From contig JAUNLF010000005.1 in the NCBI GenBank assembly GCA_030532405.1, positions 1 to 64,000 on the forward strand: a DNA stretch of 64,000 bases, given 5' to 3'. A model generated the notes under the pieces. The model worked only from the letters and a program-made list of their open reading frames with translations, was not told the origin of the DNA and made no database searches. Below are positions 17,310-25,839 of this stretch, in pieces. Positions within the stretch are counted from its first letter, which is position 1. Every line of letters starts with the position of its first letter. The position numbers were made by a program, and so were the translations under genes. This stretch comes from Actinomycetaceae bacterium. GTDB lineage: Bacteria; Actinomycetota; Actinomycetes; Actinomycetales; Actinomycetaceae.

Positions 17310-18007
17310 TGACGACTATCTTGGTGGTTGAGGACGAGGAATCATTGCGCGCACCGCTCGTATTCAACTTGCAGCGCGATGGTTATGATGTGCTCGAAGC
17401 CGAGGATGGTGAGCGCGCGCTCGCCGCGGTAGCGGAATCCATGCCGGACGCGATTTTGCTTGACCTTATGCTTCCGGGCATTTCCGGCACTGAGGTTTGC
17501 CGTCGGATCCGGCAAGACAGCGAAGTTCCCATCATCATGGTGACCGCGAAAGATGACGTTGTGGACCGCATTGTTGGCCTAGAGATCGGTGCGGATGATT
17601 ATGTTACGAAACCGTACTCGTACCGTGAGTTACTTGCCCGCATTCGCGCCGTGATGCGCCGTCAGGAACGTAAGCCCAGCGAAGTTGAAGATGATGAGGA
17701 CGTTCTAAAGGTTGGTCCGATCCTGGTGCGCGTGGACCGTCACGAAGTTGAGGTTCACGGCGAACTGGTGCACCTGCCCTTGCGCGAGTTTGAGTTACTT
17801 GAACTGTTGATCCGTAACGTGAACCGCGTGTTGACTCGCACGCAGATCATCAACCTGGTGTGGGGTCCGGACTATGTTGGCGACACGAAAACGCTTGACG
17901 TGCACGTGAAGCGGTTGCGTTCGCGGATTGAGGAAGACGCCAAACGCCCGAAGCTATTGCAGACAGTTCGCGGCCTGGGATATAAGATGGTTGATCCCGA
18001 CGCGTGA
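17309..18007 (+). CDS. regX3: RegX3/PhoB-type response regulator
   Basis: This OmpR-family regulator has a receiver domain with Asp52 as phosphate acceptor (LLDLMLPG) and the conserved lysine in VTKPYSYREL, then a winged-helix DNA-binding domain (about 130-230) with VWGPDYVGDTKTLDVHVKRL. The 232-residue length is typical. Its ATG overlaps the TAA of the kinase gene, so the pair is coupled. It likely controls phosphate scavenging genes, which in this window could include the ugp-like operon and the 5'-nucleotidase gene. Confidence 0.92.
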   Translation: MTTILVVEDEESLRAPLVFNLQRDGYDVLEAEDGERALAAVAESMPDAILLDLMLPGISGTEVCRRIRQDSEVPIIMVTAKDDVVDRIVGLEIGADDYVTKPYSYRELLARIRAVMRRQERKPSEVEDDEDVLKVGPILVRVDRHEVEVHGELVHLPLREFELLELLIRNVNRVLTRTQIINLVWGPDYVGDTKTLDVHVKRLRSRIEEDAKRPKLLQTVRGLGYKMVDPDA

Positions 18008-18024
18008 TATTGCCGCAAAGCTGG

Positions 18025-18030
18025 TAAAAT
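18025..18030 (+). promoter_or_regulatory. -10 box for carD
   Basis: TAAAAT lies 35 bases before the carD ATG, leaving a short leader that contains CAGGAG as ribosome binding site. No good -35 element is visible, which is common for carD-dependent actinobacterial promoters. Confidence 0.45.
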
Positions 18031-18065
18031 AGGCCCGTTGGACTATCAACAGGAGTTTTACGGCG

Positions 18066-18581
18066 ATGACATTTAAGGTTGGCGAAACCGTCGTGTACCC
18101 ACACCACGGTGCTGCCACAATCGAGGCAATCACCAAGCGCGAGTTCGGTGGTGAAGAAAAGACCTACCTGACGCTGCGCGTCACAACCGGCGACTTGACC
18201 ATTCAGGTTCCCGCAGAAAACGTGGAACTTGTCGGTGTCCGCGACGTCGTTGACGAAGAGGGCTTCGAGGAAGTCATGGATACCCTTCGTGAGGAGAACA
18301 CGGAGGAGCCTTCCAACTGGTCGCGTCGTTACAAGGCGAACCAAGAAAAGATTGCGACCGGCGACATTGTTCGTGTTGCCGAGGTCGTACGCGACTTGTC
18401 GCGCCGCGACGCCCTCAAGGGCTTGTCGGCTGGCGAGAAGCGCATGCTCTCTAAGGCCCGTCAGATCCTAACGTCCGAGCTTGCTCTTTCCCGTGAGGTT
18501 GACGAAGAGGTTGCTAACGAGCGCCTTGACGAAGTCCTTGCAGAAACCATTGAGGACGAAGAGGACGAGAAGAAGAAGTAA
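18066..18581 (+). CDS. carD: CarD-family RNA polymerase-binding transcription regulator
   Basis: CarD binds the RNA polymerase beta subunit and stabilises open complexes, chiefly at rRNA promoters. The N-terminal RNA-polymerase-interaction domain is evident ([20 protein letters not shown], residues 3-22), and the helical DNA-binding part follows with the conserved NWSRRYKAN (about 80). At 171 residues it is close to the mycobacterial protein, with an acidic and lysine-rich tail. ispD follows downstream, as in many actinobacteria, but here behind a terminator and its own promoter. Confidence 0.95.
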   Translation: MTFKVGETVVYPHHGAATIEAITKREFGGEEKTYLTLRVTTGDLTIQVPAENVELVGVRDVVDEEGFEEVMDTLREENTEEPSNWSRRYKANQEKIATGDIVRVAEVVRDLSRRDALKGLSAGEKRMLSKARQILTSELALSREVDEEVANERLDEVLAETIEDEEDEKKK

Positions 18582-18597
18582 CCACTCGCGCTTTTTC

Positions 18598-18637
18598 ATG
18601 TTGAGGTCACGCATTTGCGTGGCCTCAACGTGTTTTT
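18598..18637 (+). terminator. Intrinsic terminator of carD
   Basis: A stem of about 15 bp formed by TGTTGAGGTCACGCA and TGCGTGGCCTCAACG, with a G-T pair, is followed by TGTTTTT. Confidence 0.85.
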
Positions 18638-18750
18638 GCGGCCCTGGGTTGGACCGCGCCGGTGGGGCGCATCGAAGTGGGTGCCTCGGGGTGCGGGTGT
18701 GAACGCGCGCTGGTCGCCCGGGTGTGGGCCCGCGGGGTGGGGTGCGCGTC

Positions 18751-18756
18751 TAAACT
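18751..18756 (+). promoter_or_regulatory. -10 box of leaderless ispD promoter
   Basis: TAAACT ends seven bases before the ATG at 18764. The same hexamer is found at the same distance before ispF. Confidence 0.55.
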
Positions 18757-18763
18757 AGGGCTT

Positions 18764-19531
18764 ATGGATCCGGTTTTCGCAGTTGTTACGGCCGCTGGTA
18801 GCGGCACTCGCCTGGGCTACGACATGCCGAAGGCACTCGTTGAACTAGACGGCGTCACCCTTGTACAACGCGCCGTGCGGGGCATGCAGCAGCTTAGTGA
18901 CATTGTGGGAATCGTAGTTACCGCGCCCGCTCAGGCGCTTTCCGATTTTGAATCCATCTTTGAGGGCGACCCGGCCATCACCGTGGTTCCCGGTGGCAGC
19001 GTCCGGCAAATGTCGGTGTACAACGGGTTGGTTGAAATCCCGGTTTTAGCGCGCCGCTTGGGTTACGAGGTCACGGGATCCACCCCCGTCCTCATCCACG
19101 ACGCGGCGCGTTGCCTGACTCCGCAGCGCGCAATTTCCGACGTTATTTCCGCCTTGCGGGATGGCTGCAAGGCGGTCATACCGGCACTCGCGGTTACAGA
19201 TACGCAAAAGATTGTTGCGAGCAAGTCAGCCACGTCCTCGGGAATCGAAATTGAAAAAGTAACCGGACAGGTGGATCGCAGTGAACTGCGGGCGGTGCAA
19301 ACGCCGCAGGGGTTCCACTGGGAAACGATTATGAAGGCGCACGACCTTGGCGCAAGGCGGTTCAAAGACACGGGTGTGGACGCAACGGATGATGGCGCGC
19401 TTGTGGAACAAATGGGGCAGGACGTGTTCTTGACGAAGGGTTCACAAATGTCCATGAAGATCACGACGAAACTCGACATGGTGATCGCCGCGGAACTATT
19501 GCGCCACGACAGCCTACGAGCCGACCTGTAA
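18764..19531 (+). CDS. ispD: 2-C-methyl-D-erythritol 4-phosphate cytidylyltransferase
   Basis: IspD transfers CMP from CTP to methylerythritol phosphate, the third step of the MEP isoprenoid pathway. VTAAGSGTRLGYDMPKA at the N-terminus is the nucleotide-binding loop, VPGGSVRQMSV and IHDAARCL are the other family blocks, and VDRSELRAVQTPQGF is typical. I chose the ATG at 18764 because it begins right at the family core, has TAAACT seven bases before it, and the longer upstream frame is GC-rich spacer. The product is 255 residues. ispF, the enzyme two steps later, lies 2.8 kb on but on the other strand. Confidence 0.95.
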   Translation: MDPVFAVVTAAGSGTRLGYDMPKALVELDGVTLVQRAVRGMQQLSDIVGIVVTAPAQALSDFESIFEGDPAITVVPGGSVRQMSVYNGLVEIPVLARRLGYEVTGSTPVLIHDAARCLTPQRAISDVISALRDGCKAVIPALAVTDTQKIVASKSATSSGIEIEKVTGQVDRSELRAVQTPQGFHWETIMKAHDLGARRFKDTGVDATDDGALVEQMGQDVFLTKGSQMSMKITTKLDMVIAAELLRHDSLRADL

Positions 19532-19585
19532 CCGGAGGTTATGCCCAAATGCGGGGCAGGCGGCGACATTTTGTGATCAAGGCGC

Positions 19586-19591
19586 TAAAGT
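19586..19591 (+). promoter_or_regulatory. -10 box of leaderless MFS gene promoter
   Basis: TAAAGT ends seven bases before the GTG at 19599, the leaderless spacing. It favours the GTG over the later ATG at 19647. Confidence 0.45.
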
Positions 19592-19598
19592 CGAAGGC

Positions 19599-20993
19599 GT
19601 GGCTATAGATCCCCGACACGAACAGGTCGCGCCCGGCGGAACGAACATGAAAGCGCCGAAGAAGCACGACATTCTAAATAAGACGGTTATTGCCTGGTCC
19701 TTGTGGGACTGGGGTTCGGCGGCGTTTAACGCGGTGGCAACAACGTTTGTATTCTCCGTGTACTTGACGTCGGGCTTGTTTGGCGACGCGGACGACACGT
19801 CAACGTCGCTTAGTTTTGGCCTAATGCTCGCGGGTTTCGCGATCGCGATTATGGCTCCGATTACGGGCCAGCGCGCGGACCGCAAGGGTAAGGGCACTTT
19901 CTGGCTCGGAATAAACACGTTCGTGGTGGTTTTGCTGACCGCCCTCATGTTCTTTGTGCGCCCCGAGTCGCCGCTTGGCACGCAGGGCGCACTGTGGCTC
20001 GGCATCGCACTGCTGGGTCTTGGCAACGTGTTCTTCGAGTTCGCCTCGGTTAACTACAACGCGATGCTCGGCCGCATTTCGACGCCGAAGACGATGGGCC
20101 GCATTTCCGGCCTCGGCTGGGGTTTGGGCTACGTGGGTGGAATCATCCTGCTACTGGTTTTGTACCTCGGATTTATCGCCCCGGAGGTCGGCTGGTTCGG
20201 TGTTACGGGTGAAGATGGTTTGAACATTCGTGTGGCTATGCTGTTTGCGGCCGCGTGGTTTGGCCTGTCCGCAATCCCCGTCTTGTTCGCGGTCCCGGGC
20301 CGCAAGCTTGAGGGCGCAGATGCGGAGCACGAGTCCATCATCGACTCCTACAAACTCCTTTGGGGCACGATCAAGCGCCTGTGGAAGTCCGCTCCGCACA
20401 CCGTGTTCTTCCTGTTGGCGTCAGCGGTGTTCCGCGACGGCCTGGCCGGCGTGTTCACGTTCGGCGCGATCATCGCGGCGGGCACGTTCGGTTTTTCAGC
20501 GGGTGACGTCCTGATCTTCGGTGTGGCTGCGAACGTGGTAGCCGGTATCGCCACCATTACGTTCGGCGCCCTCGACGACAAGATTGGTCCCAAAAAGGTC
20601 ATCATGATTTCGCTGACCGCAATGGTGATTGACGGGATCTTGATTTTCTTCCTGCACGACATGGGGTCGGGAATCTTCTGGGTGCTTGGCCTGATTTTGA
20701 CCGTGTTTGTGGGGCCCGCGCAGTCGGCGTCACGTTCGTTCCTCGCCCGCGTTATTCCAGAAGGGCGCGAGGGCGAAGTCTTCGGACTGTACGCGACTAC
20801 GGGTCGCGCGGTTTCCTTCCTAGCTCCGATGATGTTTGGCCTGTCCGTCAGCCTCGGTTCAAACTTTGTCCCCGAAGGGGCTTCCTCACAATACTGGGGT
20901 ATTCTGGGCATTGTATTAATCCTATTTGTGGGCCTAATTATGATCATCCCGGTGAAGTCGGAGAAGGCCCGATTAGACACATTCAAGGACTGA
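19599..20993 (+). CDS. MFS transporter of the UMF1/Atg22-like family
   Basis: The 464-residue membrane protein has about 12 helices. Its N-terminal WSLWDWGSAAFNAVATTFVF and the later YNAMLGRISTPKTMGRISG are characteristic of the UMF1 family, which includes yeast vacuolar amino-acid effluxer Atg22. The bacterial substrates are unknown. The start is either the GTG at 19599, supported by a leaderless -10 box, or the ATG at 19647, which has GGCGGA as a possible ribosome binding site. It is followed eight bases later by a second, unrelated MFS gene, so the two are probably cotranscribed. They interrupt ispD and ispF. Confidence 0.85.
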   Translation: MAIDPRHEQVAPGGTNMKAPKKHDILNKTVIAWSLWDWGSAAFNAVATTFVFSVYLTSGLFGDADDTSTSLSFGLMLAGFAIAIMAPITGQRADRKGKGTFWLGINTFVVVLLTALMFFVRPESPLGTQGALWLGIALLGLGNVFFEFASVNYNAMLGRISTPKTMGRISGLGWGLGYVGGIILLLVLYLGFIAPEVGWFGVTGEDGLNIRVAMLFAAAWFGLSAIPVLFAVPGRKLEGADAEHESIIDSYKLLWGTIKRLWKSAPHTVFFLLASAVFRDGLAGVFTFGAIIAAGTFGFSAGDVLIFGVAANVVAGIATITFGALDDKIGPKKVIMISLTAMVIDGILIFFLHDMGSGIFWVLGLILTVFVGPAQSASRSFLARVIPEGREGEVFGLYATTGRAVSFLAPMMFGLSVSLGSNFVPEGASSQYWGILGIVLILFVGLIMIIPVKSEKARLDTFKD

Positions 20994-21001
20994 AATAAAC
21001 A

Positions 21002-22252
21002 GTGAGCCACGGAGGCGAAGCTGATCGCCCAGAGGACCCGTCGGAACATTTTGAAGGCTACAAGATAGGTAGCCCAGAGTACCGACGGATTTCGATAAGC
21101 CTGTTTTTGGCTGGCCTGGCGACCTTCGCCCTGCTCTACGACACGCAACCGGTGTTGCCTCAGATTGGTGCGCACTTTGGTTTGCGTCCAGACCAGGCGG
21201 CGCTGTCCGTCTCGGTGTCCACGCTCGGCCTCGCGGTCGCCCTTTTGGCTGTGGGGCCGTATTCGGAGGTTCACGGGCGTACGCGAATCATTTTTGCGTC
21301 CCTGTTCATGGCTGGGCTAGTTGCGATCGGCGTTGGGCTGGCGCCCACGTGGGAAGTCATGCTGATGTTGCGCCTGCTTCAAGGCCTATCGGTTGCAGGC
21401 CTGCCCGCGGTTGCTATGGCGTACCTGTCCGAAGAGGTGCACGATTCGGCGCAGGCGCGAGCCGCCGGCCTCTATATTGGCGGCACCGCGCTGGGTGGTA
21501 TGACGGGTCGCCTGGGTGTTTCGGGCCTCGCGGAAGTAGTTGGTTGGCGCGGCGGCCTGATCGGCATGGGTGTGGTTGCACTGCTTTGCGCCGTCGCCGT
21601 GTGGCGCTGGCTGCCCAGGTCCCGCGGGTTTATCGCCGGTGAGTCGGGATTGAGAAACCTCGCCAAACAAACGTCCTCAATCATGCACGACAAGGTGCTG
21701 CTGGGACTGTTCTTTATCGCTGCGGCGGGCATGGGGTCGTTCGTCGGCGTCTTTAACATCATGGGCTACCGCCTCGAAGCCCCGCCGTACAACTACTCGG
21801 TTGGCGTGGTTGGCCTGATCTTCCTGGTGTATGCGCTGGGATCCTACGCGTCCGCATACGCCGGCAAAATGGCTGGAAAGTGGGGACAACGTAGCGTTGC
21901 CCCGTGGGCGGTAACCGTCATGATTGTGGGCCTGCTACTCACGCTGGCAACACCGATTTGGCTGATCATCTTGGGGCTCGCAATATTCACGAGCGGCTTC
22001 TTCGCCACTCACGGCGTCGCTTCGGGCTGGGTTGCGGCGCGCGCCCGCGCGGGAGTTGGCGCGACCGGCCAGGCCTCGTCGGGCTACATGTTCTTTTACT
22101 ACTTCGGGTCGTCAGTTTTCGGCGCGCTCGCGGGCACATTCTGGCACGCGATGCAGTGGCCCGGCGTGGTACTGATGGCTGGCGTGCTACTGTTCATGCT
22201 CCTTGGCGTAACCCTGATCTTGAAGCGCATCAAGCCGCTGGGCGCCCGGTAG
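21002..22252 (+). CDS. MFS transporter, YnfM-like
   Basis: The 416-residue protein has about 12 membrane helices beginning near residue 35, after a charged N-terminus. ATFALLYDTQPVLPQIGAHF and the MFS loop motif HGRTR between helices 2 and 3 place it in the drug/inner-membrane-transport branch related to YnfM. The start is a GTG with AAGGA 11 bases upstream. It shares its transcript with the previous MFS gene and converges on ispF. The substrate cannot be inferred. Confidence 0.85.
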   Translation: MSHGGEADRPEDPSEHFEGYKIGSPEYRRISISLFLAGLATFALLYDTQPVLPQIGAHFGLRPDQAALSVSVSTLGLAVALLAVGPYSEVHGRTRIIFASLFMAGLVAIGVGLAPTWEVMLMLRLLQGLSVAGLPAVAMAYLSEEVHDSAQARAAGLYIGGTALGGMTGRLGVSGLAEVVGWRGGLIGMGVVALLCAVAVWRWLPRSRGFIAGESGLRNLAKQTSSIMHDKVLLGLFFIAAAGMGSFVGVFNIMGYRLEAPPYNYSVGVVGLIFLVYALGSYASAYAGKMAGKWGQRSVAPWAVTVMIVGLLLTLATPIWLIILGLAIFTSGFFATHGVASGWVAARARAGVGATGQASSGYMFFYYFGSSVFGALAGTFWHAMQWPGVVLMAGVLLFMLLGVTLILKRIKPLGAR

Positions 22253-22362
22253 TTCACTTTTTTCGATTACGAGGGCGCACTGACGCCTTTTGGGGCCCCT
22301 ACCGGCAGCGCGTCACACGATGGGCTTGCAAGACGCGGGCCGGGCGTAGCGAACCGGTAGTG

Positions 22363-22881
22363 TTACGCGCGTTTGACGACCAGGGCGGACCCGATGCCCG
22401 CAACGCCCTCACGACGTCCGGCGAAACCGAGCTTGTCGGTGGTGGATGCGGCGAGGTTCACGGGGGCGCCTAGGATTTCGCTCATGCGCGTTTGCGCTTC
22501 TAGGCGGCGAGCGCCGATGCGGGGCCGTTCACCAATGATCTGTACGGACACGTTCACGATGTCGTAGCCGGCTTCGTTTACGAGGCGCACGGTTTCGCGC
22601 ATGAGGGCCTCACCGCTGGCGCCCGCCCATTCGGGCCTGGACGTGCCAAAGTTTGTGCCCAGGTCGCCAAGCCCCGCGGCGGCGAGCAGCGCGTCGCAGC
22701 AGGTGTGCGCGGCAACGTCCGCGTCAGAGTGCCCGTCCAGCCCAACCTCGCCGGGCCATTCCAGGCACGCCATCATCATTTTGCGACCCGAATCCGCGGG
22801 CGCAAACGCGTGAGTGTCAAAACCGATACCGGTGCGAAACAGGGGGATTCCGGCCGGCGTGGAAGCGCTTTTTGAAGTCAT
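22363..22881 (-). CDS. ispF: 2-C-methyl-D-erythritol 2,4-cyclodiphosphate synthase
   Basis: IspF cyclises CDP-methylerythritol phosphate, releasing CMP, in the MEP pathway. The metal and substrate residues are in GIGFDTHAF (Asp22, His24), the [13 protein letters not shown] block, and DLGTNF. The 172-residue length is usual. It is on the opposite strand from ispD and convergent with the MFS gene, so the common ispD-ispF pair has been rearranged here. Its start codon has a TAAACT box six bases upstream and no ribosome binding site. Confidence 0.95.
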   Translation of the reverse strand: MTSKSASTPAGIPLFRTGIGFDTHAFAPADSGRKMMMACLEWPGEVGLDGHSDADVAAHTCCDALLAAAGLGDLGTNFGTSRPEWAGASGEALMRETVRLVNEAGYDIVNVSVQIIGERPRIGARRLEAQTRMSEILGAPVNLAASTTDKLGFAGRREGVAGIGSALVVKRA

Positions 22882-22887
22882 GCGTCT

Positions 22888-22893
22888 AGTTTA
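22888..22893 (-). promoter_or_regulatory. -10 box of leaderless ispF promoter
   Basis: On the minus strand TAAACT is followed by six bases and the ATG at 22881, the leaderless arrangement also seen at ispD. Confidence 0.55.
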
Positions 22894-22951
22894 GCGAGGC
22901 TCGCCCTCGTCGAAAATGAACGAGGTCTGGAGTACGCGCGTAAAAACTTAG

Positions 22952-22957
22952 TACCCT
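22952..22957 (+). promoter_or_regulatory. -10 box of leaderless cysS promoter
   Basis: TACCCT is followed by six bases and the GTG at 22964, which supports this start over later ones. Confidence 0.45.
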
Positions 22958-22963
22958 AATGGT

Positions 22964-24394
22964 GTGAACCTTCATTTGTATGACACCAAGACTCGCGCGC
23001 TACAAGAATTTAAACCCGTCCGTGAGGGCGAGGTTGGCATCTACCTGTGTGGCGCCACAGTGCAGGGCAGCCCCCACATTGGGCACCTGCGGTCCGCGGT
23101 CGCGTTTGACACGCTGATCCGATGGCTGCGTCGCGGCGGAATGAAGGTGACGTATATCCGCAACATTACGGATATTGACGACAAGATTTTGAACAAGTCC
23201 GCGCAGGCCGGTGAGCCGTGGTGGGCGTGGGCGTCGAAGTTTGAACGCGAGTTTGAGGCCGCGTATGACGCGCTCGGCTTGTTGCCGCCAACGTTTGAGC
23301 CGCGCGCCACCGCGCACATCATGGATCAGATCAGCTTGGTGCAGCGCCTGATTGACCGCGGTCACGCGTACGCCGACGGCATGGGGAACGTCTATTTTGA
23401 TGTGCATTCCCTGGATGATTACGGTTCGTTGACCCACCAGGACTTGTCGCAAATGCGGACTACTGAGGACGAGTCGCAGATTGATTCCCAGGTGGAGGCC
23501 GGAAAGCGCGACCAGCGGGATTTCGCCCTGTGGAAGGCCGCGAAGCCGACCGAGCCGAGCACCGCTTCGTGGCAGTCCCCGTGGGGGGCGGGCAGGCCGG
23601 GCTGGCACTTGGAGTGCTCCGCAATGTCGCACCGCTACTTGGGTGAGACGTTTGATATTCACGGTGGCGGTATTGATTTGCGTTTCCCTCACCACGAGAA
23701 CGAGCAGGCCCAGTCGCACGGCGCCGGCTGGGGTTTTGCGAACCTGTGGGTGCATAACGCGTGGGTGACGTTGAAGGGGGAGAAGATGTCGAAGTCGCTT
23801 GGCAACTCCCTGGTGGTCGCCGACATTTTGAAGACTGTTCCCGCGCCCGTTTTGCGTTTCGCGCTGGGAACGGTGCATCACCGGTCCACGGTTGAGTATT
23901 GCGACGAGACCCTCCAGGCCGCGTCCGCCGCTTGGGAAAAAATCAGTGGTTTTGTACAGCGCGCCGGCGAAGTTGTTGATTTGGATAACGAGGACGTGGC
24001 CGCGCACCCGGTTCCGGACGCGTTTGCGCAGGCGCTTGACAACGACCTCAACGTTGCCGGCGGTATGGCCGTCGTGTACGAGTGGATCAAGACCGGCAAC
24101 CAGGCCCTCCTTAATCACGATGAGGGCGTGGCTCGCGAGGCTTTGCTGAATGTTCGCGCCATGATGGACGTGCTTGGCCTGGACCCGGCGGGCGAACAGT
24201 GGGCGAGTGAAAAGAGCGAGGATTCCGGTAAAGATGAAGCCTTGGACGTCCTCGTAAATGAACTTATTGAACAACGCAAGGCCGCGCGGGCCGAAAAGGA
24301 CTGGGCGAGGGCGGACGCGATCCGCGACCAGCTGAGTGCCGCGGGTGTTGTGGTTGAAGACGGGGCTGATGGAGCAAGGTGGCATATAGCGTAA
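22964..24394 (+). CDS. cysS: Cysteinyl-tRNA synthetase
   Basis: The class I synthetase charges tRNA-Cys. SPHIGHLRS (36-44) is the HIGH motif and GEKMSKSLGNS (about 270) the KMSKS loop. The zinc ligands are Cys29, the cysteine of WHLECSAM, and the histidine and glutamate of FPHHENE. The 476-residue length is typical of the protein-synthesis enzyme rather than the MshC mycothiol ligase, which normally lacks the anticodon-binding tail seen here. In many actinobacteria rlmB follows directly; here about 5.3 kb of other genes intervene. Confidence 0.96.
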   Translation: MNLHLYDTKTRALQEFKPVREGEVGIYLCGATVQGSPHIGHLRSAVAFDTLIRWLRRGGMKVTYIRNITDIDDKILNKSAQAGEPWWAWASKFEREFEAAYDALGLLPPTFEPRATAHIMDQISLVQRLIDRGHAYADGMGNVYFDVHSLDDYGSLTHQDLSQMRTTEDESQIDSQVEAGKRDQRDFALWKAAKPTEPSTASWQSPWGAGRPGWHLECSAMSHRYLGETFDIHGGGIDLRFPHHENEQAQSHGAGWGFANLWVHNAWVTLKGEKMSKSLGNSLVVADILKTVPAPVLRFALGTVHHRSTVEYCDETLQAASAAWEKISGFVQRAGEVVDLDNEDVAAHPVPDAFAQALDNDLNVAGGMAVVYEWIKTGNQALLNHDEGVAREALLNVRAMMDVLGLDPAGEQWASEKSEDSGKDEALDVLVNELIEQRKAARAEKDWARADAIRDQLSAAGVVVEDGADGARWHIA

Positions 24395-25014
24395 ACCGGC
24401 GGCTCGAACCCGCGATCCCATCTGGCAGCGGGAGCGTGGGGAGCCGAATCGCAGGACCGCTCGCGGTAGTTGCCCTGATGTGGATCGTGTTCATGATCCA
24501 GCCGATCGCGGGCCGTGACGCGTGGTCTGCGTGGGGGATTAGCGCCGGTGATTTCAGCGCGCCGTGGACGTATTTCACGTCCGTCTTTGTGCACGCGTCG
24601 CTCGCCCATATCAGCGGTAACTCGACGTTCATGCTACTTTTGGGCGTGATTATTGGGCTTGAGGGCGTAAAAAGATGGGTTGGCGTATTCGTCGGATCCG
24701 CGGTTACTGCCGGGTTGTTCGTCAGCGCACTTACGCCAAGCGGAGTCACGGTGGGAGCCTCGGGCGTCGTGTTTGGCTACTTTGGTTACATCTTGACCGC
24801 CGCCTTGGTTGAGCGAACCCTGTGGGTGAAAGTCTTGCGGATCGTGGTGGCTATCGCCCTCCTGATCTCGTACAGCGCGACGATCATTATTGGTTTCCTG
24901 CCCGCCAGCGGAGTTTCCTGGCAAGCCCACGTCGGCGGCTTCGTGGGCGGCGTGATCGTCGCAATCATTGCGGAACGCGGCGTGGAGCCTCGCAAACGGG
25001 CGCAGAGTCCATAG
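24379..25014 (+). CDS. Rhomboid-family intramembrane serine protease
   Basis: Rhomboids cut membrane proteins inside the bilayer. The 211-residue protein has about six membrane helices. HASLAHISGN gives the conserved HxxxN of helix 2, VGASGVVFGYFG holds the catalytic serine in GASG, and the histidine of SWQAHVGGFVGG is the partner. All three elements are in the expected order, so it should be active. Its GTG start overlaps the end of cysS by 16 bases and has GGAG five bases upstream, so it is coupled to cysS. The substrate is unknown. Confidence 0.88.
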   Translation: MAYSVNRRLEPAIPSGSGSVGSRIAGPLAVVALMWIVFMIQPIAGRDAWSAWGISAGDFSAPWTYFTSVFVHASLAHISGNSTFMLLLGVIIGLEGVKRWVGVFVGSAVTAGLFVSALTPSGVTVGASGVVFGYFGYILTAALVERTLWVKVLRIVVAIALLISYSATIIIGFLPASGVSWQAHVGGFVGGVIVAIIAERGVEPRKRAQSP

Positions 25015-25113
25015 TTGCCTGCCCCAAGCGCTCGACGGGATAGATCGCGCTACAGCTCCCGGCATGACGACTGAGGTGTGCGCAAGCATTGACGAGGGAG
25101 AGGGGTGAAGCCG

Positions 25114-25386
25114 TTAGAGCGGATGTTTGTAGACCTTGCGGCGGTGAGCGGTACGCAGTACAAGGATTGTCAGCACGTCTTGCTTCAGGTCGCATATCAC
25201 GCGGTAGTTACCTACTCGGTAGCGCCAATAGTCCCCTAGGTCTCCTTTGAGGGCCTTACCTCGTATGCGTGGGTCCTCCAGCTCTGTTAGGGCCTGTAGG
25301 TAGTCCGTGATACGTCTAGCGTCCCTAGGGTCTATTTTGCGTAGCTCGCTGCGAGCTTTCTCAGAAACCTCAACCTTCCAGCCCAA
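25114..25386 (-). CDS. RelE/ParE-family toxin
   Basis: RelE-type toxins are small ribosome-dependent mRNA endonucleases; ParE relatives act on gyrase. The 90-residue protein shows EVSEKARSELRKID at the start, a central WRYRVGNYRVICDL and a C-terminal RTAHRRKVYK with the basic residues typical of RelE. It overlaps the upstream antitoxin gene by 17 bases, the usual toxin-antitoxin arrangement. The pair lies between convergently placed housekeeping and exporter genes. Confidence 0.88.
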   Translation of the reverse strand: MGWKVEVSEKARSELRKIDPRDARRITDYLQALTELEDPRIRGKALKGDLGDYWRYRVGNYRVICDLKQDVLTILVLRTAHRRKVYKHPL

Positions 25387-25603
25387 GGTCTGCTTTCACT
25401 TCCTCAAGCGGGTACGTGCGGGAGCGTCCAGCACGAATATCCTCTGCTTCCTGAGCCGCAAGGTAGTAGTCCTCAAGATCATCCAGGTACTCTTCTAGCG
25501 CTTCGCGAACGTACACCGACGCGGGCCGACGCGTTTGCGCGCTGAGACGATCCAAACGGCCCTTGATTTCGCTGGGGAGGCGCAGACTCAAAACATCACT
25601 CAT
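25370..25603 (-). CDS. RelB/ribbon-helix-helix antitoxin
   Basis: The N-terminal LSLRLPSEIKGRLDRLSAQT and following PASVYVREALEEYLDDLEDYY form a ribbon-helix-helix DNA-binding domain with its helix pair. The last about 30 residues should wrap the toxin. I chose the ATG at 25603, which gives 77 residues: it begins at the family core and has TATACT seven bases upstream, while the longer frame would run through the promoter palindrome. It should repress its own operon. Confidence 0.88.
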   Translation of the reverse strand: MSDVLSLRLPSEIKGRLDRLSAQTRRPASVYVREALEEYLDDLEDYYLAAQEAEDIRAGRSRTYPLEEVKADLGLEG

Positions 25604-25610
25604 GTAAACA

Positions 25611-25642
25611 AGTATACGTCTCAACCCTCCCATAAGGGAGGG
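25611..25642 (-). promoter_or_regulatory. Leaderless promoter and operator palindrome of the toxin-antitoxin operon
   Basis: On the minus strand TATACT (25611-25616) ends seven bases before the antitoxin ATG. CCCTCCC-ATAA-GGGAGGG (25625-25642) is a perfect 7-4-7 inverted repeat just upstream, placed to overlap the -35 region, as expected for autorepression by the antitoxin. Confidence 0.65.
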
Positions 25643-25768
25643 GGTAATTTCCACGTCTCAACCACTTCTTCGGCATACTCCAGATCTTCCCATCTACTCA
25701 AACGGGACAAAACCGGGGACAGTTCACTATCGTGTCTATTTTGGTTAATGTGCGCCGGATTTAACCCC

Positions 25769-25780
25769 TGACAAATGTCA
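25769..25780. promoter_or_regulatory. Short palindrome upstream of the ABC-2 exporter operon
   Basis: TGACA-AA-TGTCA lies 60 bases before the exporter ATPase gene, in a 185-bp gap that separates it from the divergent antitoxin gene. It may be an operator, for example of the two-component regulator encoded downstream. The binding protein is not known. Confidence 0.4.
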
Positions 25781-25839
25781 TGGTTGGAACCGGATGGATG
25801 CCCTACTTAGTTAGGTGCGGTTCGCGATGTACTTAAACC

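Noticed and set aside
23000-24421. 473-residue open frame on the minus strand opposite cysS
   Set aside because: It covers the clear cysS gene, has no family motif and reflects G+C-rich third positions on the other strand.
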